A stretch of DNA of 64,000 bases from Ornithinibacillus halotolerans (GCF_014637405.1 NZ_BMEY01000007.1:28898-92897), one strand, 5' to 3'. Positions 8,330-18,246 are shown, numbered from the stretch's first letter. A program made the numbers and translations. The notes: generated by a model not told the origin, from the letters alone.

Positions 8330-9560
8330 GTTCTGGATAATCACCTCACATACGTATGTTACGAAATTGAAATCGAAAGCATTTTATATTAGTACGATCT
8401 TAATCCTTTTTTTTCTCATGTTAATGTTAAACTTTGACTCTATTATTGAATCTTTTGTAGGTGATGACGAGAAAAAAGTAGCAATAATAGATGAATCAGA
8501 TATATTACTAGAATATATTACCGTTCAACCAAATGAAGAAGTGAACATGGAACCATTCACAGAGTCAGTCGAGGAAGCAAAGAGTCTAGTGCTTGAAGGG
8601 GATTATGACGCACTATTATTGTTGAATCTAGATTCTAATGGATTTCCAGAGGCAACTTTCTTTGCAGAAAATATAACTGATTCTTCGCTTCAGACGACCA
8701 TTCAACAACAGTTACAGCAAGCAAAAGTGGCGCTTACAACTTCAAAGCTAGGAGTAGACCAGAGTGAAATTGCTAATATGTTTATTCCAGTTGAATGGAC
8801 TACTGTAGCATTAGATACAAATAGTAAATCTCAAGAAGAGCTAGACCAGGCTCGTGGAATCGTCTATTTGATACTACTATTTTTATATGTGTCGGTTATA
8901 ATGTATGGATCGATTATAGCGACAGATGTGGCGACAGAGAAATCTTCAAGAGTAATGGAACTACTCATATCTAGTGTTTCACCTATTGTCCATATGTTTG
9001 CTAAAATAATCGGGATTGCTTTAGTAGGGTTAACTCAAATTGCTCTATTTATCTTAGTTTCCTTTATCATGCTCCAAGTTAATAAGGATCGTGTTGGTGG
9101 AATCCTTGAGTCATTTGGACTGCAAGATGCATCCATTTCTATTATTTTATATGGGATACTGTTCTTCTTGTTGGGATACTTCTTATATGCAACATTAGCA
9201 GCCATGTTAGGGTCTTTAGTGACACGTGTAGAAGAAGCAAACCAAATTATTACTCCACTTATTATGTTACTTGCGCTGGCATTTTTCTTAGCAATATTCG
9301 GGATGAATACACCAGACTCACAACTTGTGACGATTACATCTTATATTCCATTTTTCTCACCAATGCTCATGTTTATCCGTGTAGGACTATTAGATATAGC
9401 GGCATGGGAAGTACTCTTGTCAGTTGGAGTATTACTAGTCACTATTCTTCTTTTGGCTATAATTGGAGCGAAAGTATATAAAGGTGGCGTACTCATGTAC
9501 GGCAAGTCGAATGCCTTCAAAGATATTAAGAAAGCATTACAGTTGACTAAAAAAGAATAG
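8322..9560 (+). CDS. yhaP: ABC-2 type permease YhaP
   Basis: 412 residues from a TTG at 8322 (MNKFWIITSHTYVTKLKSK); the in-frame GTG at 8313 is too close to the AGGTAGG site. One TM segment near residues 18-36, a large extracytoplasmic domain to about 165, then a cluster of about five TM segments to about 390 give the ABC-2/NatB layout. The motif ATDVATEKSSRVMELLISS after the first segment of the cluster is typical of the family. It is partner to YhaQ. Confidence 0.9.
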   Translation: MNKFWIITSHTYVTKLKSKAFYISTILILFFLMLMLNFDSIIESFVGDDEKKVAIIDESDILLEYITVQPNEEVNMEPFTESVEEAKSLVLEGDYDALLLLNLDSNGFPEATFFAENITDSSLQTTIQQQLQQAKVALTTSKLGVDQSEIANMFIPVEWTTVALDTNSKSQEELDQARGIVYLILLFLYVSVIMYGSIIATDVATEKSSRVMELLISSVSPIVHMFAKIIGIALVGLTQIALFILVSFIMLQVNKDRVGGILESFGLQDASISIILYGILFFLLGYFLYATLAAMLGSLVTRVEEANQIITPLIMLLALAFFLAIFGMNTPDSQLVTITSYIPFFSPMLMFIRVGLLDIAAWEVLLSVGVLLVTILLLAIIGAKVYKGGVLMYGKSNAFKDIKKALQLTKKE

Positions 9561-9568
9561 GTTTTAAT

Positions 9569-9600
9569 GGGGTATTTATATGACGTAAGTACCCCTTTTC
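9569..9600 (+). terminator. Terminator after yhaP
   Basis: GGGGTA / TACCCC stem (9569-9574, 9590-9595), extended inward by four pairs, then TTTTCTTT. Confidence 0.75.
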
Positions 9601-9669
9601 TTTCCACTAATTGTCGAACGTGCATTCGTATATCAATTCTGATAAAATATACAAAAAGGAGGGGTGTTT

Positions 9670-10887
9670 ATGAAAATATCCTTTATTCATGCTGCCGACT
9701 TACATCTTGACAGCCCATTCAGAGGGCTAGCAGGTGTCGATAATCATCTATTTCACGAAATTCGCCAAAGTACATTTCATGCATTAGATAATTTAGTTAA
9801 TATTGCCATTAAGAAAAAAGTAGATTTTATCCTACTTGTTGGTGACTTATTTGATAATGATAAACAAAGTTTAAAAGCACAAATAAAGTTGAGGACTGCT
9901 TTTGAACAACTTCATCACCACGGAATACAAGTATATCTTTCGTATGGAAATCATGATTATTTGTCAGGTAATATTTATCCGATAACATATCCTGAAAATG
10001 TACATATATTTAATGAAGAAAACATCCATTCTTTTATCTATGAAAAAGAAAAAAAGCCATTGGCAAAAATCTATGGATTTAGTTATGAAAAAAGAGCAGT
10101 TATTGAGAGAAAAATTGACCAGTATACAAAATCAGATCCGGAAATACCTTTCCATATTGGTATGCTTCATGGAAGTATTGAAAGCAATACAGAACATGAT
10201 ACATATGCTCCATTTCAAATTAATGATTTAGTGGAAAAAGATTTTAATTATTGGGCATTAGGCCATATTCATAAACGTGAAATCTTAAAGGAAAACCCAT
10301 TCATCATATACCCAGGTAATATACAAGGTAGAAATCGTAAAGAAATTGGCGATAAAGGTTGTTATTATGTTGAATTGTCCATACATGATAGTCAGTTAGA
10401 ATTTATCCCACTTCAGGCAGTTACATTCGATCGTTTAAATATTGATATAACTAATTGCGAAACAATCCATCAAGTTGAAATTCATGTAGTGGCGGAATTA
10501 AAAAAACAGAACTACCAATTACCACAATTACTCGAGCTGACATTAGAAAGTAAGCATACAATCGTGAACGAATGGAAAAATGAGGAATTATTAGAAGATA
10601 TTATCGACATTATAAACGAATCATTTATGCAATATCATAATTGGATTCATATCTATCGTTATTCTCTAGTTCATACTGGAATTGATAAGGAAAAACTTCA
10701 AACAGGTGATCATTTCATTGGAGAATTGTCACAGTTAATAGATATGGCTTCTGTAACAGATTATTTAAGTGAAATTCTGCAACATAAAGAAGCCAGAAAA
10801 TATATGGATACAATCTCTAATGAAGAAATAACTTCCATTAAGAAAGAAGCGTATGAACTGCTTGTACATGAACTTTTAAAAGAGTGA
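9670..10887 (+). CDS. yhaO: Metallophosphoesterase, DNA nuclease subunit YhaO (SbcD-like)
   Basis: 405 residues from the ATG at 9670 following AGGAGGGG. Calcineurin-type metal-binding motifs occur in order: DLHLDSPF near 10, VGDLFDND near 57, SYGNHDYL near 95, GMLHGS near 168 and LGHIHKRE near 200. This is the Mre11/SbcD-like nuclease that works with the YhaN ATPase encoded 9 bp downstream. YhaO/YhaN form a two-gene DNA repair operon in Bacilli, separate from SbcCD. Confidence 0.93.
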   Translation: MKISFIHAADLHLDSPFRGLAGVDNHLFHEIRQSTFHALDNLVNIAIKKKVDFILLVGDLFDNDKQSLKAQIKLRTAFEQLHHHGIQVYLSYGNHDYLSGNIYPITYPENVHIFNEENIHSFIYEKEKKPLAKIYGFSYEKRAVIERKIDQYTKSDPEIPFHIGMLHGSIESNTEHDTYAPFQINDLVEKDFNYWALGHIHKREILKENPFIIYPGNIQGRNRKEIGDKGCYYVELSIHDSQLEFIPLQAVTFDRLNIDITNCETIHQVEIHVVAELKKQNYQLPQLLELTLESKHTIVNEWKNEELLEDIIDIINESFMQYHNWIHIYRYSLVHTGIDKEKLQTGDHFIGELSQLIDMASVTDYLSEILQHKEARKYMDTISNEEITSIKKEAYELLVHELLKE

Positions 10888-10896
10888 GGTGAAGAT

Positions 10897-13866
10897 ATGA
10901 AGTTACAAAAGGCTACCATTTATGGTTTTGGTAAATGGGTAGATTATACGATAGACTTTTCTAACCGTTCATTTCTAGCAATTTACGGAGAAAATGAGTC
11001 TGGAAAAACGACTATTCAACAATTTATTTTATTTATGCTTTTTGGATTACCACCAAAAGACCGGAAACAGTTTCAACCAAAAACAAGTGGTAAATTAGGA
11101 GGCAGACTAACTGTAATTGATCCTGAGATTGGTAACTTTACAATCGAACGATTAGGAGGTTCTCGAAATGGTGCTGCTGTTTGTTTTACTCCAGATGGAA
11201 ACGAGTACCCTGAAGAATGGTTAAAAGAAAGGCTTGGAGGAGTCGATAGAAAAACATATCAATCTATTTTTTCATTTTCAGCAATGGATTTAAGTGAGTT
11301 GCAAGAGGTGAAAGATGAAGATTTAAGTGAAATGTTACTTGGAATTGGTTTAACTGGTTCAACTAGAATTCAGTCTGTTGAAAAGAAGTTCATGCAACGA
11401 CTAGGGGAATATTTTAAACCATACGGAAAAAATCCAATCATTAATCAACAGTTAATAAAACTAGAAAAACTGGATGGAGAATTGGCACGATTGAAATTAG
11501 AAGAAGCTACATATCGTGATAAGAAAAATAAAAGTCTAGAATTAGAAAAAAATCTGCAACAAATCCAAAGCAAAATAAAAAAGAAAAAAGATACGATAAT
11601 TAAATTAGAAAGAATGATTCAAACTCTTCCATTAGTAGAAGAATATATAAATTACCAACATCGATTAAAACAGTTACCAGAAGACATTTTATTTCCAGAG
11701 AATGGAGTAGTCCGACTTCAATCCTTAAAAGAAAAACTACTTCCTATCCAAAGTGAAAGGAAGATTAGTGAGACGACTAAATCGAATTTATTAAAAGAAA
11801 ATAAAGAACTGGAGTCAATGAATCAGAATTTCCCGATTGAGGAAGCGGATAAACTTTTGTCTTACTACTCAACATATGAAGAGATACATAAAGAGTATAG
11901 CTCAATCATTAAACAGCACAGGAAACTTGAAGAAGAAATACAAGCAGGAATAACGGACCTAAATATAGACATGAGTATGCAAGAATTATCTACTCTTCAC
12001 CTACCTTTTCATATTGAAAATCAATGGAAGGAATTAAAGGTACAAAAAGAGAAACTTACGAATGATAAGCAGAGTATTGTGGAACAGATTCATTTACAAC
12101 AATTAAAACAATCACGGATTGAAAAAGAAATAGAGGATATTAATGTTAGTTTACTCCCTCCTGAAAAAAAGAAGGAATTGGAAGAGATTGTGGATTCTCA
12201 TACAGAGAGTAAATTAAAGATTGCCCTCCATCAGAAAAATGTACAAAAGCAAGTAAAATGGGAAAAAACAAAAGAGAAAACATCCAAACGAATATCGCGT
12301 TTATTAATAGTAAGTATTATTATTGGTATCGTATTAGGTTGCATGACGGTTCTTACGGATAATTTATTATTTATTAACTTGAGTGCACTTATAGTCCTTT
12401 TAGGAATTGCTCAATATGGGTTAGGAAAGAAATCCATTCAACAAATGGACTTAATGATAACGGATAGTACTATCCCAGAAGGGTTACCAGAAATCTCAGA
12501 TCAAGAGCTGAATAAGGCAGAACGGTTACTTCAAATAAATGGGGAAAATAAAAGGGAACTAGAATTATTACAAGATAAGCTCAGAGATTGTGAGATTCAA
12601 ATAAATCATTTGCTAGAACAACAACAATTACTAAAAATGAAAGAAGTAGATTTGAGTCAAAAAATAAGCGAACAAATACATGCATATCCTTTCCTTGCCA
12701 ATCAAAAACTTGAATACTGGCCAGAACTTTTACACACGTTGAGAAATGTTCTATTAAAGAACAAGGAGTTAACTGAAGTAGTTGATAAAAACAAAAGTCT
12801 ACAGGAAAAAATAGATCAATTCCATCATTTGATTGAACAGTTTTTCAAGACATATTCATTTGAAACAAAGCTTCAAACTGTACAAGCAAAAATGGAACTA
12901 CTTGCATCAATCGTAGAAGAATATAAGGATAGAAAACAGCAAATTAACCAAACAACAAAATTAATAAAGGAAAGAGAAAAACATATCGAAGAACTAACGA
13001 TTACATGTGCAACAATTGAAAATGAGATTCAAATACTATTAAACAAGGCTAATGTGAAGGATGAAGAAGAATTTTATAAGAAATCTAATGAATTAATAGA
13101 GAGACAAGAACTAATAGCTGCAAGTGAGAAAATTATTGCACAAGTAAATAACTTCACACCAGTTGAATGGGAGGAATTTATCGAACAGCCTCCTTTAAAG
13201 AATTCTCTTGAATTAGAAATAGAAGAGGCGAATGAGCAAATTAACATATTAGAGGAAGAATTAGATAAAACTAGGCATCAGCTAGCTCAACTTAAGGTGG
13301 AGTTCCAACGATTGGAATCTTCAGAAGCATACTCAGAAAAAATGCATCAATTCGAAAGTGAAAAAGAAAAACTTACAAAACTTGTTCGAAGTTGGGCAAT
13401 ATTAAAAACGGCAAAAGAATTATTAGCAGAGACAAAAGATAATTTTAGAGACACATACTTAGAAAAAGTTTTACAAAAAACTAGTTATTTCTTTGGACGA
13501 ATCACTAATGGATATTATAGTACTGTTTATCCGCCTTCAGAATATAAACCATTTATAGTGGAGAGAAATGATCATACAAGGTTTCATGTGAATGAATTAT
13601 CTCAAGGTACAATCAATCAGCTATATGTCTCCTTGCGATTAGCAATTAGTGACGTAATGAGTGAGAAAACACATTTACCATTTATTATTGATGATGCATT
13701 TGTTCATTTTGATTCACAGAGAAATAGTACTATGATTGGTATTCTAGAGGAGTTTTCAACAAGACATCAAATTCTATTTTTCACATGTAGAGATGAAGTT
13801 CGTGAAAGTTTTTTCGACAAAAACTTAATCCAGTTGACAAATATGACTCCATTAGTGGAAAATTAA
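10897..13866 (+). CDS. yhaN: SMC-like ATPase YhaN (SbcC-like)
   Basis: 989 residues. Walker A GENESGKTT lies at 31-39; a long coiled coil runs from about 185 to 850; the C-terminal ABC half has the signature LSQGTINQLYVSLRLA and Walker B LPFIIDDAFVHFD. A strongly hydrophobic stretch near residues 467-505 interrupts the coiled coil, suggesting that the hinge is anchored in the membrane, a feature of YhaN but not of SbcC. Acts with YhaO. GAGGTGAA precedes the ATG. Confidence 0.93.
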   Translation: MKLQKATIYGFGKWVDYTIDFSNRSFLAIYGENESGKTTIQQFILFMLFGLPPKDRKQFQPKTSGKLGGRLTVIDPEIGNFTIERLGGSRNGAAVCFTPDGNEYPEEWLKERLGGVDRKTYQSIFSFSAMDLSELQEVKDEDLSEMLLGIGLTGSTRIQSVEKKFMQRLGEYFKPYGKNPIINQQLIKLEKLDGELARLKLEEATYRDKKNKSLELEKNLQQIQSKIKKKKDTIIKLERMIQTLPLVEEYINYQHRLKQLPEDILFPENGVVRLQSLKEKLLPIQSERKISETTKSNLLKENKELESMNQNFPIEEADKLLSYYSTYEEIHKEYSSIIKQHRKLEEEIQAGITDLNIDMSMQELSTLHLPFHIENQWKELKVQKEKLTNDKQSIVEQIHLQQLKQSRIEKEIEDINVSLLPPEKKKELEEIVDSHTESKLKIALHQKNVQKQVKWEKTKEKTSKRISRLLIVSIIIGIVLGCMTVLTDNLLFINLSALIVLLGIAQYGLGKKSIQQMDLMITDSTIPEGLPEISDQELNKAERLLQINGENKRELELLQDKLRDCEIQINHLLEQQQLLKMKEVDLSQKISEQIHAYPFLANQKLEYWPELLHTLRNVLLKNKELTEVVDKNKSLQEKIDQFHHLIEQFFKTYSFETKLQTVQAKMELLASIVEEYKDRKQQINQTTKLIKEREKHIEELTITCATIENEIQILLNKANVKDEEEFYKKSNELIERQELIAASEKIIAQVNNFTPVEWEEFIEQPPLKNSLELEIEEANEQINILEEELDKTRHQLAQLKVEFQRLESSEAYSEKMHQFESEKEKLTKLVRSWAILKTAKELLAETKDNFRDTYLEKVLQKTSYFFGRITNGYYSTVYPPSEYKPFIVERNDHTRFHVNELSQGTINQLYVSLRLAISDVMSEKTHLPFIIDDAFVHFDSQRNSTMIGILEEFSTRHQILFFTCRDEVRESFFDKNLIQLTNMTPLVEN

Positions 13867-13946
13867 TGGAAAACAAGGTACAATCAATTTGATTAAAATG
13901 ACATATATGAATGGAATTGTACAACTTGCAAATGGAGGGACATCCA

Positions 13947-14495
13947 TTGACGGAAGACAAAAAGAGCAAAGAATGGGAAAAACATGAAGAAACAATAGAA
14001 AAGTTTATCCAAACCATTGCCAAAAATATGAATTTATACGGAGTTACTTCTTCTATTGGTAGATTATATGGGGTGTTATATTTTTCCGATGAACCAATGA
14101 CATTGGATGATATGCGAGATGCACTTGAGATGAGTAAGACAAGTATGTCAACCGGAGTACGAACTTTGTACGATATGAAAATGGTAGAATCCACATATAG
14201 AAAAGGAATTCGAAAAGACCTATACCAGTCAGAAGAAGATTGGTATAAATCTTTTACGTCATTATTTGGTGGAAGATGGAGAAAACAGACCGAGTCAAAT
14301 ATCGAAGAGGCGGAAGAAACAAAAGAAGAATTATTAAAACTGTATGATTCTACAGAGGATAGTGAATTAAAAGAGCGTATAACCCGGGATTTGGACCGAT
14401 TAGAATATGCACAAGACTATTATGACTGGTTAATGAAATTTATCCAGGTTGTAGAGTCTGGTAAGATATTTGAATATATACCTAAAAACAAATAA
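13947..14495 (+). CDS. GbsR/MarR-family transcriptional regulator
   Basis: 182 residues from a TTG at 13947 placed by GGAGGGA; the ATG at 13911 has no ribosome binding site. The winged helix is in the first 100 residues (YGVTSSIGRLYGVLYFSDEP, then MTLDDMRDALEMSKTSMSTG), and the C-terminal 80 residues are a charged helical tail. The family includes GbsR and OpcR, which respond to choline or betaine. A second member at 18265-18744 flanks the betaine transporter. Its place between yhaN and yhaM is unexplained; the target is not known. Confidence 0.8.
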   Translation: MTEDKKSKEWEKHEETIEKFIQTIAKNMNLYGVTSSIGRLYGVLYFSDEPMTLDDMRDALEMSKTSMSTGVRTLYDMKMVESTYRKGIRKDLYQSEEDWYKSFTSLFGGRWRKQTESNIEEAEETKEELLKLYDSTEDSELKERITRDLDRLEYAQDYYDWLMKFIQVVESGKIFEYIPKNK

Positions 14496-14507
14496 ATTCT
14501 AATCAGG

Positions 14508-14552
14508 TGGGATTGACTATTGCTAAAGATTGCATGTCAATCTCATTTCTGT
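14508..14552 (+). terminator. Probable terminator after the GbsR-like gene
   Basis: TGGGATTGAC / GTCAATCTCA stem (14508-14517, 14536-14545, one wobble) followed by a moderately T-rich tail, 15-25 bp ahead of yhaM. Confidence 0.55.
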
Positions 14553-14570
14553 TAATGGGGAGGAAAACAA

Positions 14571-15518
14571 ATGAAAAATGGGATCGGAGACTATCAAATA
14601 GGGGATTCGTTTGAAGGGTTTGTGTTAATTAAAGAATCAGTAAAGGGAACAACAACAAACGGAAAGCCATTTCTAACTTTAATGTTACGGGATGCAACTG
14701 GAGAAATTGAAGCAAAATTATGGGATGTAACGAAGGAAGATGAAACCTTATTCTGTCAGGAACAAATAATTCGAATTACTGGTGAGGTCAATCAGTTTCG
14801 CGGAAAAGCACAAATGAGAATTAATTCTATTCGTCTAGCCCATGAAATGGATGGGGTTCAACTATCTGACTTTATAGAAAAAGCACCAGTTGAGCAAGAT
14901 GAATTAATAGCAACATTAACCGAAACGATATTTGAGATGACCAATCCAACAATCCAACGTATCGTAAGAGCAATTGTAAAGAAATATCAGGAGCCATTAC
15001 TAATTTACCCTGCAGCATCAAGGAACCACCATGAATATGTGTCAGGACTTTTACATCATATTGTAAGTATGTTAAAAATCGCTCGTGAACTTTGTGAACT
15101 GTATCCGCAAGTTAACAAAGATTTATTATATGCAGGGATTATTTTACATGATATAGGCAAGATGAAAGAATTATCCGGAGTTATTTCAACTTCCTATACA
15201 TTGGAAGGAAAGTTGTTAGGGCATATCCCAATCATGATTGAAGAAATTGGCCATGTTGCTAAAGAATTAAACGTTGATGGCGAAGAAGTACTGATTTTAC
15301 AACACTTAGTGCTCTCTCATCATGGGAAAGCGGAGTGGGGGAGTCCTACACCACCTTTAGTACGGGAAGCCGAATTATTACATCTTATCGATTTAATTGA
15401 TGCTAAAATGAATATGTTGAATCGAGCACTTGATAAAGTAAAACCGGGTGAATTTACTGAACGATTATTTCCTCTGGATAATCGAACATTTTATAAACCT
15501 ACCTTTGAAAATAGTTAA
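14571..15518 (+). CDS. yhaM: 3'-5' exoribonuclease YhaM
   Basis: 315 residues, the usual length of YhaM. An N-terminal OB-fold occupies about residues 12-90, and an HD hydrolase domain the C-terminal part, with the metal ligands in HHIVSMLKIARE, ILHDIGKMKEL and LSHHGKAEWGSP. The enzyme degrades RNA and single-stranded DNA from the 3' end and contributes to RNA decay. Start ATG with GGGGAGG. It is followed by yhaL, as in B. subtilis. Confidence 0.95.
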   Translation: MKNGIGDYQIGDSFEGFVLIKESVKGTTTNGKPFLTLMLRDATGEIEAKLWDVTKEDETLFCQEQIIRITGEVNQFRGKAQMRINSIRLAHEMDGVQLSDFIEKAPVEQDELIATLTETIFEMTNPTIQRIVRAIVKKYQEPLLIYPAASRNHHEYVSGLLHHIVSMLKIARELCELYPQVNKDLLYAGIILHDIGKMKELSGVISTSYTLEGKLLGHIPIMIEEIGHVAKELNVDGEEVLILQHLVLSHHGKAEWGSPTPPLVREAELLHLIDLIDAKMNMLNRALDKVKPGEFTERLFPLDNRTFYKPTFENS

Positions 15519-15582
15519 AAAAGTAATGAATTGAACTCCTTGTACATATATATGGAATATGTAGATTGGACAAGGAGGGTAT

Positions 15583-15777
15583 ATGATGATTCTAGGAATG
15601 CCTTGGTGGGTTTTAGCAGTAATAATTTTTATATTCTTTAGCGGCTATATGGCTTTTCGAGCGATGCGTGCAGAAAAGGAATTGGAAAAGCACTATATTG
15701 AGCGAGAAGGGCAAATCTATATAGATCGAATGAATGAAGAACGGGAAGAAAGGCATAACAGAAATGCAACTAGTTAA
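15583..15777 (+). CDS. yhaL: Sporulation-associated membrane protein YhaL
   Basis: 64 residues (63 if the ATG at 15586 is used; both suit the AAGGAGGG site). A single TM segment lies at about 7-25, then a charged helical tail (EKELEKHYIEREGQIYIDRMNEERE broken into short heptads). Length, topology and position between yhaM and prsA match YhaL. B. subtilis yhaL is linked to sporulation; no biochemical role is known. Confidence 0.8.
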   Translation: MMILGMPWWVLAVIIFIFFSGYMAFRAMRAEKELEKHYIEREGQIYIDRMNEEREERHNRNATS

Positions 15778-15780
15778 AAA

Positions 15781-15814
15781 AAGGGTCTGTCCACTTTACT
15801 TAGGACAGACCCTT
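15781..15814. terminator. Bidirectional terminator between yhaL and prsA
   Basis: AAGGGTCTGTCC (15781-15792) and GGACAGACCCTT (15803-15814) are a perfect 12-bp inverted repeat between convergent genes. Confidence 0.85.
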
Positions 15815-15824
15815 CTATCTATTC

Positions 15825-16730
15825 TTAACCTTGAGCTTCTGGTTGTGTAAATAGATCTTTGAACTCATCAATTTTAATATCTATATCTGCATCTTCAATC
15901 AGTTTATTTAACTTCTCTTGAACAGCAGCAAAATCAACTTTTTCTGATGCTAATTCTTTACGAATTTTACTTTCTTCATCTTCAAACGTAGGGATATCTG
16001 TTACTTTAATGAAGTGAGTACCGAATTCTGATTCAACAGGACCACTAACTTCATCTTCACCTAATGCAAATGCGGCATCTTCAAATGGCTTTACCATTTT
16101 CCCTGTAGCGAAGTAACCAAGATCACCGCCGTTTTCAGCAGAACCGTCTGAAGAATATTCTTTAGCTAACTCTGCAAAATCAGCGCCTTCATCAAGTTTC
16201 TTCTGTACTTCAGCTACTTTTGCATCAAAATCCTCATCATCTTTACTAATTAAGATGTGGCTTGCACGAATTGCAATTTGTCTGTTTTCTTTCATTTCGT
16301 CAAATTTCTCTTTCACTTCATCATCAGAGATTTCAACATCTTCAAACATTAACTTTTCTTGTAATAGTCTTTCGTATGTTTGTTTACGGAATGCTTCTTC
16401 ATCAGCAAAACGATTTTGCATTAACCATAAAGAGAACATATCACCTTGCTCATCTTTTACTTCTTGAACTGCTGTATCTACTTCTTCATCAGTCACTTCG
16501 TATTTATCTTCTAATACATTTAATACGACCATATTGTATAGTGTATTTTCGCCAAAGTATTCCTTCATTTCATTGTAGAATTCTTCTTTGGAAATATCGC
16601 CTATTTTCGATTCAACAACGATATCTGGATCGTTAGAAGTTGAATCTGAATTTTTTTCGTCATTATCAGCCGTACATGCTGACAGAAGCAAAGCACCAGC
16701 AGTAATTGTTGCAATCGTTAATTTCTTCAT
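15825..16730 (-). CDS. prsA: Foldase lipoprotein PrsA (parvulin-type prolyl isomerase)
   Basis: 301 residues with a lipoprotein signal peptide and lipobox LSAC (Cys19). A parvulin domain spans about 152-245, with ASHILISKDD, GADFAELAKEYSSDGSAENGG split across the core, and HFIKVTD at its end. The flanking NC domain is acidic and helical. PrsA acts outside the membrane on exported proteins and is usually essential or important for secretion. The C-terminus is short and acidic. It is transcribed alone. Confidence 0.95.
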   Translation of the reverse strand: MKKLTIATITAGALLLSACTADNDEKNSDSTSNDPDIVVESKIGDISKEEFYNEMKEYFGENTLYNMVVLNVLEDKYEVTDEEVDTAVQEVKDEQGDMFSLWLMQNRFADEEAFRKQTYERLLQEKLMFEDVEISDDEVKEKFDEMKENRQIAIRASHILISKDDEDFDAKVAEVQKKLDEGADFAELAKEYSSDGSAENGGDLGYFATGKMVKPFEDAAFALGEDEVSGPVESEFGTHFIKVTDIPTFEDEESKIRKELASEKVDFAAVQEKLNKLIEDADIDIKIDEFKDLFTQPEAQG

Positions 16731-16848
16731 AAATACACTCCTAATCTGTAACTTACTTTTCTTGCTAAAAATAAATATACCACAGTTTGTCTATATTATA
16801 ATAGCTAAAAGGAGAATTACATATTTTTTACACATATTTCCTCATCAT

Positions 16849-17034
16849 TTAAACCATCACATTTAAAACTCTGACATAGGAGGATACGAGCAAGATAAGT
16901 ATCATAATATTTGTAACACGAAAAACATTAGCTCGCTTAGTAGCATTCATTTCCAGTTTGTTACAAAATTTATCCGTCAATGTATTAAAAATGAATAAAA
17001 TAATGAATGCATATATAAGAAAGAAAATTATCAT
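16849..17034 (-). CDS. Small membrane protein, unknown family
   Basis: 61 residues from an ATG at 17034 with GGGAGG about 9 bases upstream. Two hydrophobic segments (about 1-18 and 40-58) are joined by a basic loop NKLEMNATKRANVFR. It resembles a short two-TM hairpin protein. No family was recognised; position between prsA and yhaI recalls the small yhaK/yhaJ genes of B. subtilis, but similarity was not verified. Confidence 0.6.
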   Translation of the reverse strand: MIIFFLIYAFIILFIFNTLTDKFCNKLEMNATKRANVFRVTNIMILILLVSSYVRVLNVMV

Positions 17035-17160
17035 AATTAAATGCCTCCCTAAACCTAAAAATAACTATCATTTAAATAGAACGATAGATACCTATAAAAT
17101 ACTGTAACAAAAAATTCAAATTAAGGATAGTGAAAAAAGCCTCTTTTCGAATGTAAAAAA

Positions 17161-17186
17161 AGAAGAGGGAGTATTTTCCCTCTTCT
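17161..17186 (-). terminator. Terminator overlapping the stop of the DUF3267-like gene
   Basis: A 9-bp perfect stem (17161-17169 / 17178-17186) starts at the TAG stop codon and is followed on the minus strand by seven T. Confidence 0.9.
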
Positions 17187-17724
17187 AATTGGCTTTTAAA
17201 AGAATATCAAAGCCTTCGTTATCTTTTTCTATTACTGCGTGTTTTGGTGCTTTTAGTAGATGTCTGATTGTGACAAAATCTAAAAAGGACATTCCTATAT
17301 TGATGGCTGTAACAATTAAAAAGTAAACATACAATCCAGGAAATAGAAATGCTAAAATTAATCCAGGAATAGTAATAGTCAGAGTTGGTGTTATTGTAGA
17401 TAGTAAAAAGGCATTCTTACTAATATGGGCGTCTGTATAAAATGTATAGATTGGTAAGGCTTTTTTTCTATTAACAATTAAATTAATTCGTCTATTTTGT
17501 ATAATTAATGGTAAAATATGCATAAAGGAATGAAGAGAAGGTAATAAAATAATTGCCAAAAGTAAATAAACGATCCCTTTATCAGTAATATTGTTACCTT
17601 GGTGCATAATAGAGAATGGTACATTTAATATGATAAAAGTTATTATCGTGATGAAAGTTGAAATTAGATTTACCCATTTTGTACCATAATGTCTATCGAT
17701 ATTTATAGACTTCCAGCAGATCAT
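17185..17724 (-). CDS. DUF3267-like membrane protein
   Basis: 179 residues with about four hydrophobic segments (near 17-38, 50-66, 102-122 and 125-146). The layout, the HSFMH sequence at 65-69 inside a TM segment and the C-terminal soluble tail resemble the DUF3267 putative zincin membrane peptidases, where the motif would be HExxH. Here the glutamate position is Ser66, so peptidase activity is doubtful. The ATG at 17724 is followed by MICWKSINIDRHYG. The assignment is tentative. Confidence 0.55.
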   Translation of the reverse strand: MICWKSINIDRHYGTKWVNLISTFITIITFIILNVPFSIMHQGNNITDKGIVYLLLAIILLPSLHSFMHILPLIIQNRRINLIVNRKKALPIYTFYTDAHISKNAFLLSTITPTLTITIPGLILAFLFPGLYVYFLIVTAINIGMSFLDFVTIRHLLKAPKHAVIEKDNEGFDILLKAN

Positions 17725-17910
17725 ATGAATACCCTCCTCTTCATGTCATAATAAATTTTTAACTATCTATTATTCTAACGTTTACGATAATAGTACCATA
17801 TGTTATAAAAAGCAATAGGTTTTTATAAAGAAGTGTAAATAAAAATACTACCAATTGTGATTGTTTTCGTAAAACTTCTTATTTTTACTGTTGAAGGAGG
17901 GAAATGAAGT

Positions 17911-18246
17911 TTGTCCGAGTTGAATAATCTTACCTTATTTCAATTGCAATTATTAACTAAGATTATCGATATCAATAAATACCCTTTTACAAAGCTTGTG
18001 ATTGAGCATCAACTGACACAAGAAGAGTATAATGAACTTTTTTCCACTCTTGAACAATTAAATGGAGAATATCAAGAACAAATCGAAGAGGGATTATTAG
18101 ATTATTCGTCCCATCTTGTTCGATTTGTAGGGAGTTTAAGCGATAAATTAGAACCAACGGAAACAGTCTATGCTTTACATCAAGAAGGATTTTATCCAGA
18201 TTTGCTGAGTGAATTTATTAAAATTATAAAAAAAGATGGCTTATAG
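17911..18246 (+). CDS. yhaI: DUF1878 protein YhaI
   Basis: 111 residues, soluble and acidic-helical, close to the 113 residues of B. subtilis YhaI. A TTG start is placed by AAGGAGG ten bases upstream. The N-terminal LTLFQLQLLTKIIDINKYPF and the C-terminal HQEGFYPDLLSEFIKII are the recognisable parts. Function is unknown. It converges on the GbsR gene and shares its terminator. Confidence 0.8.
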   Translation: MSELNNLTLFQLQLLTKIIDINKYPFTKLVIEHQLTQEEYNELFSTLEQLNGEYQEQIEEGLLDYSSHLVRFVGSLSDKLEPTETVYALHQEGFYPDLLSEFIKIIKKDGL

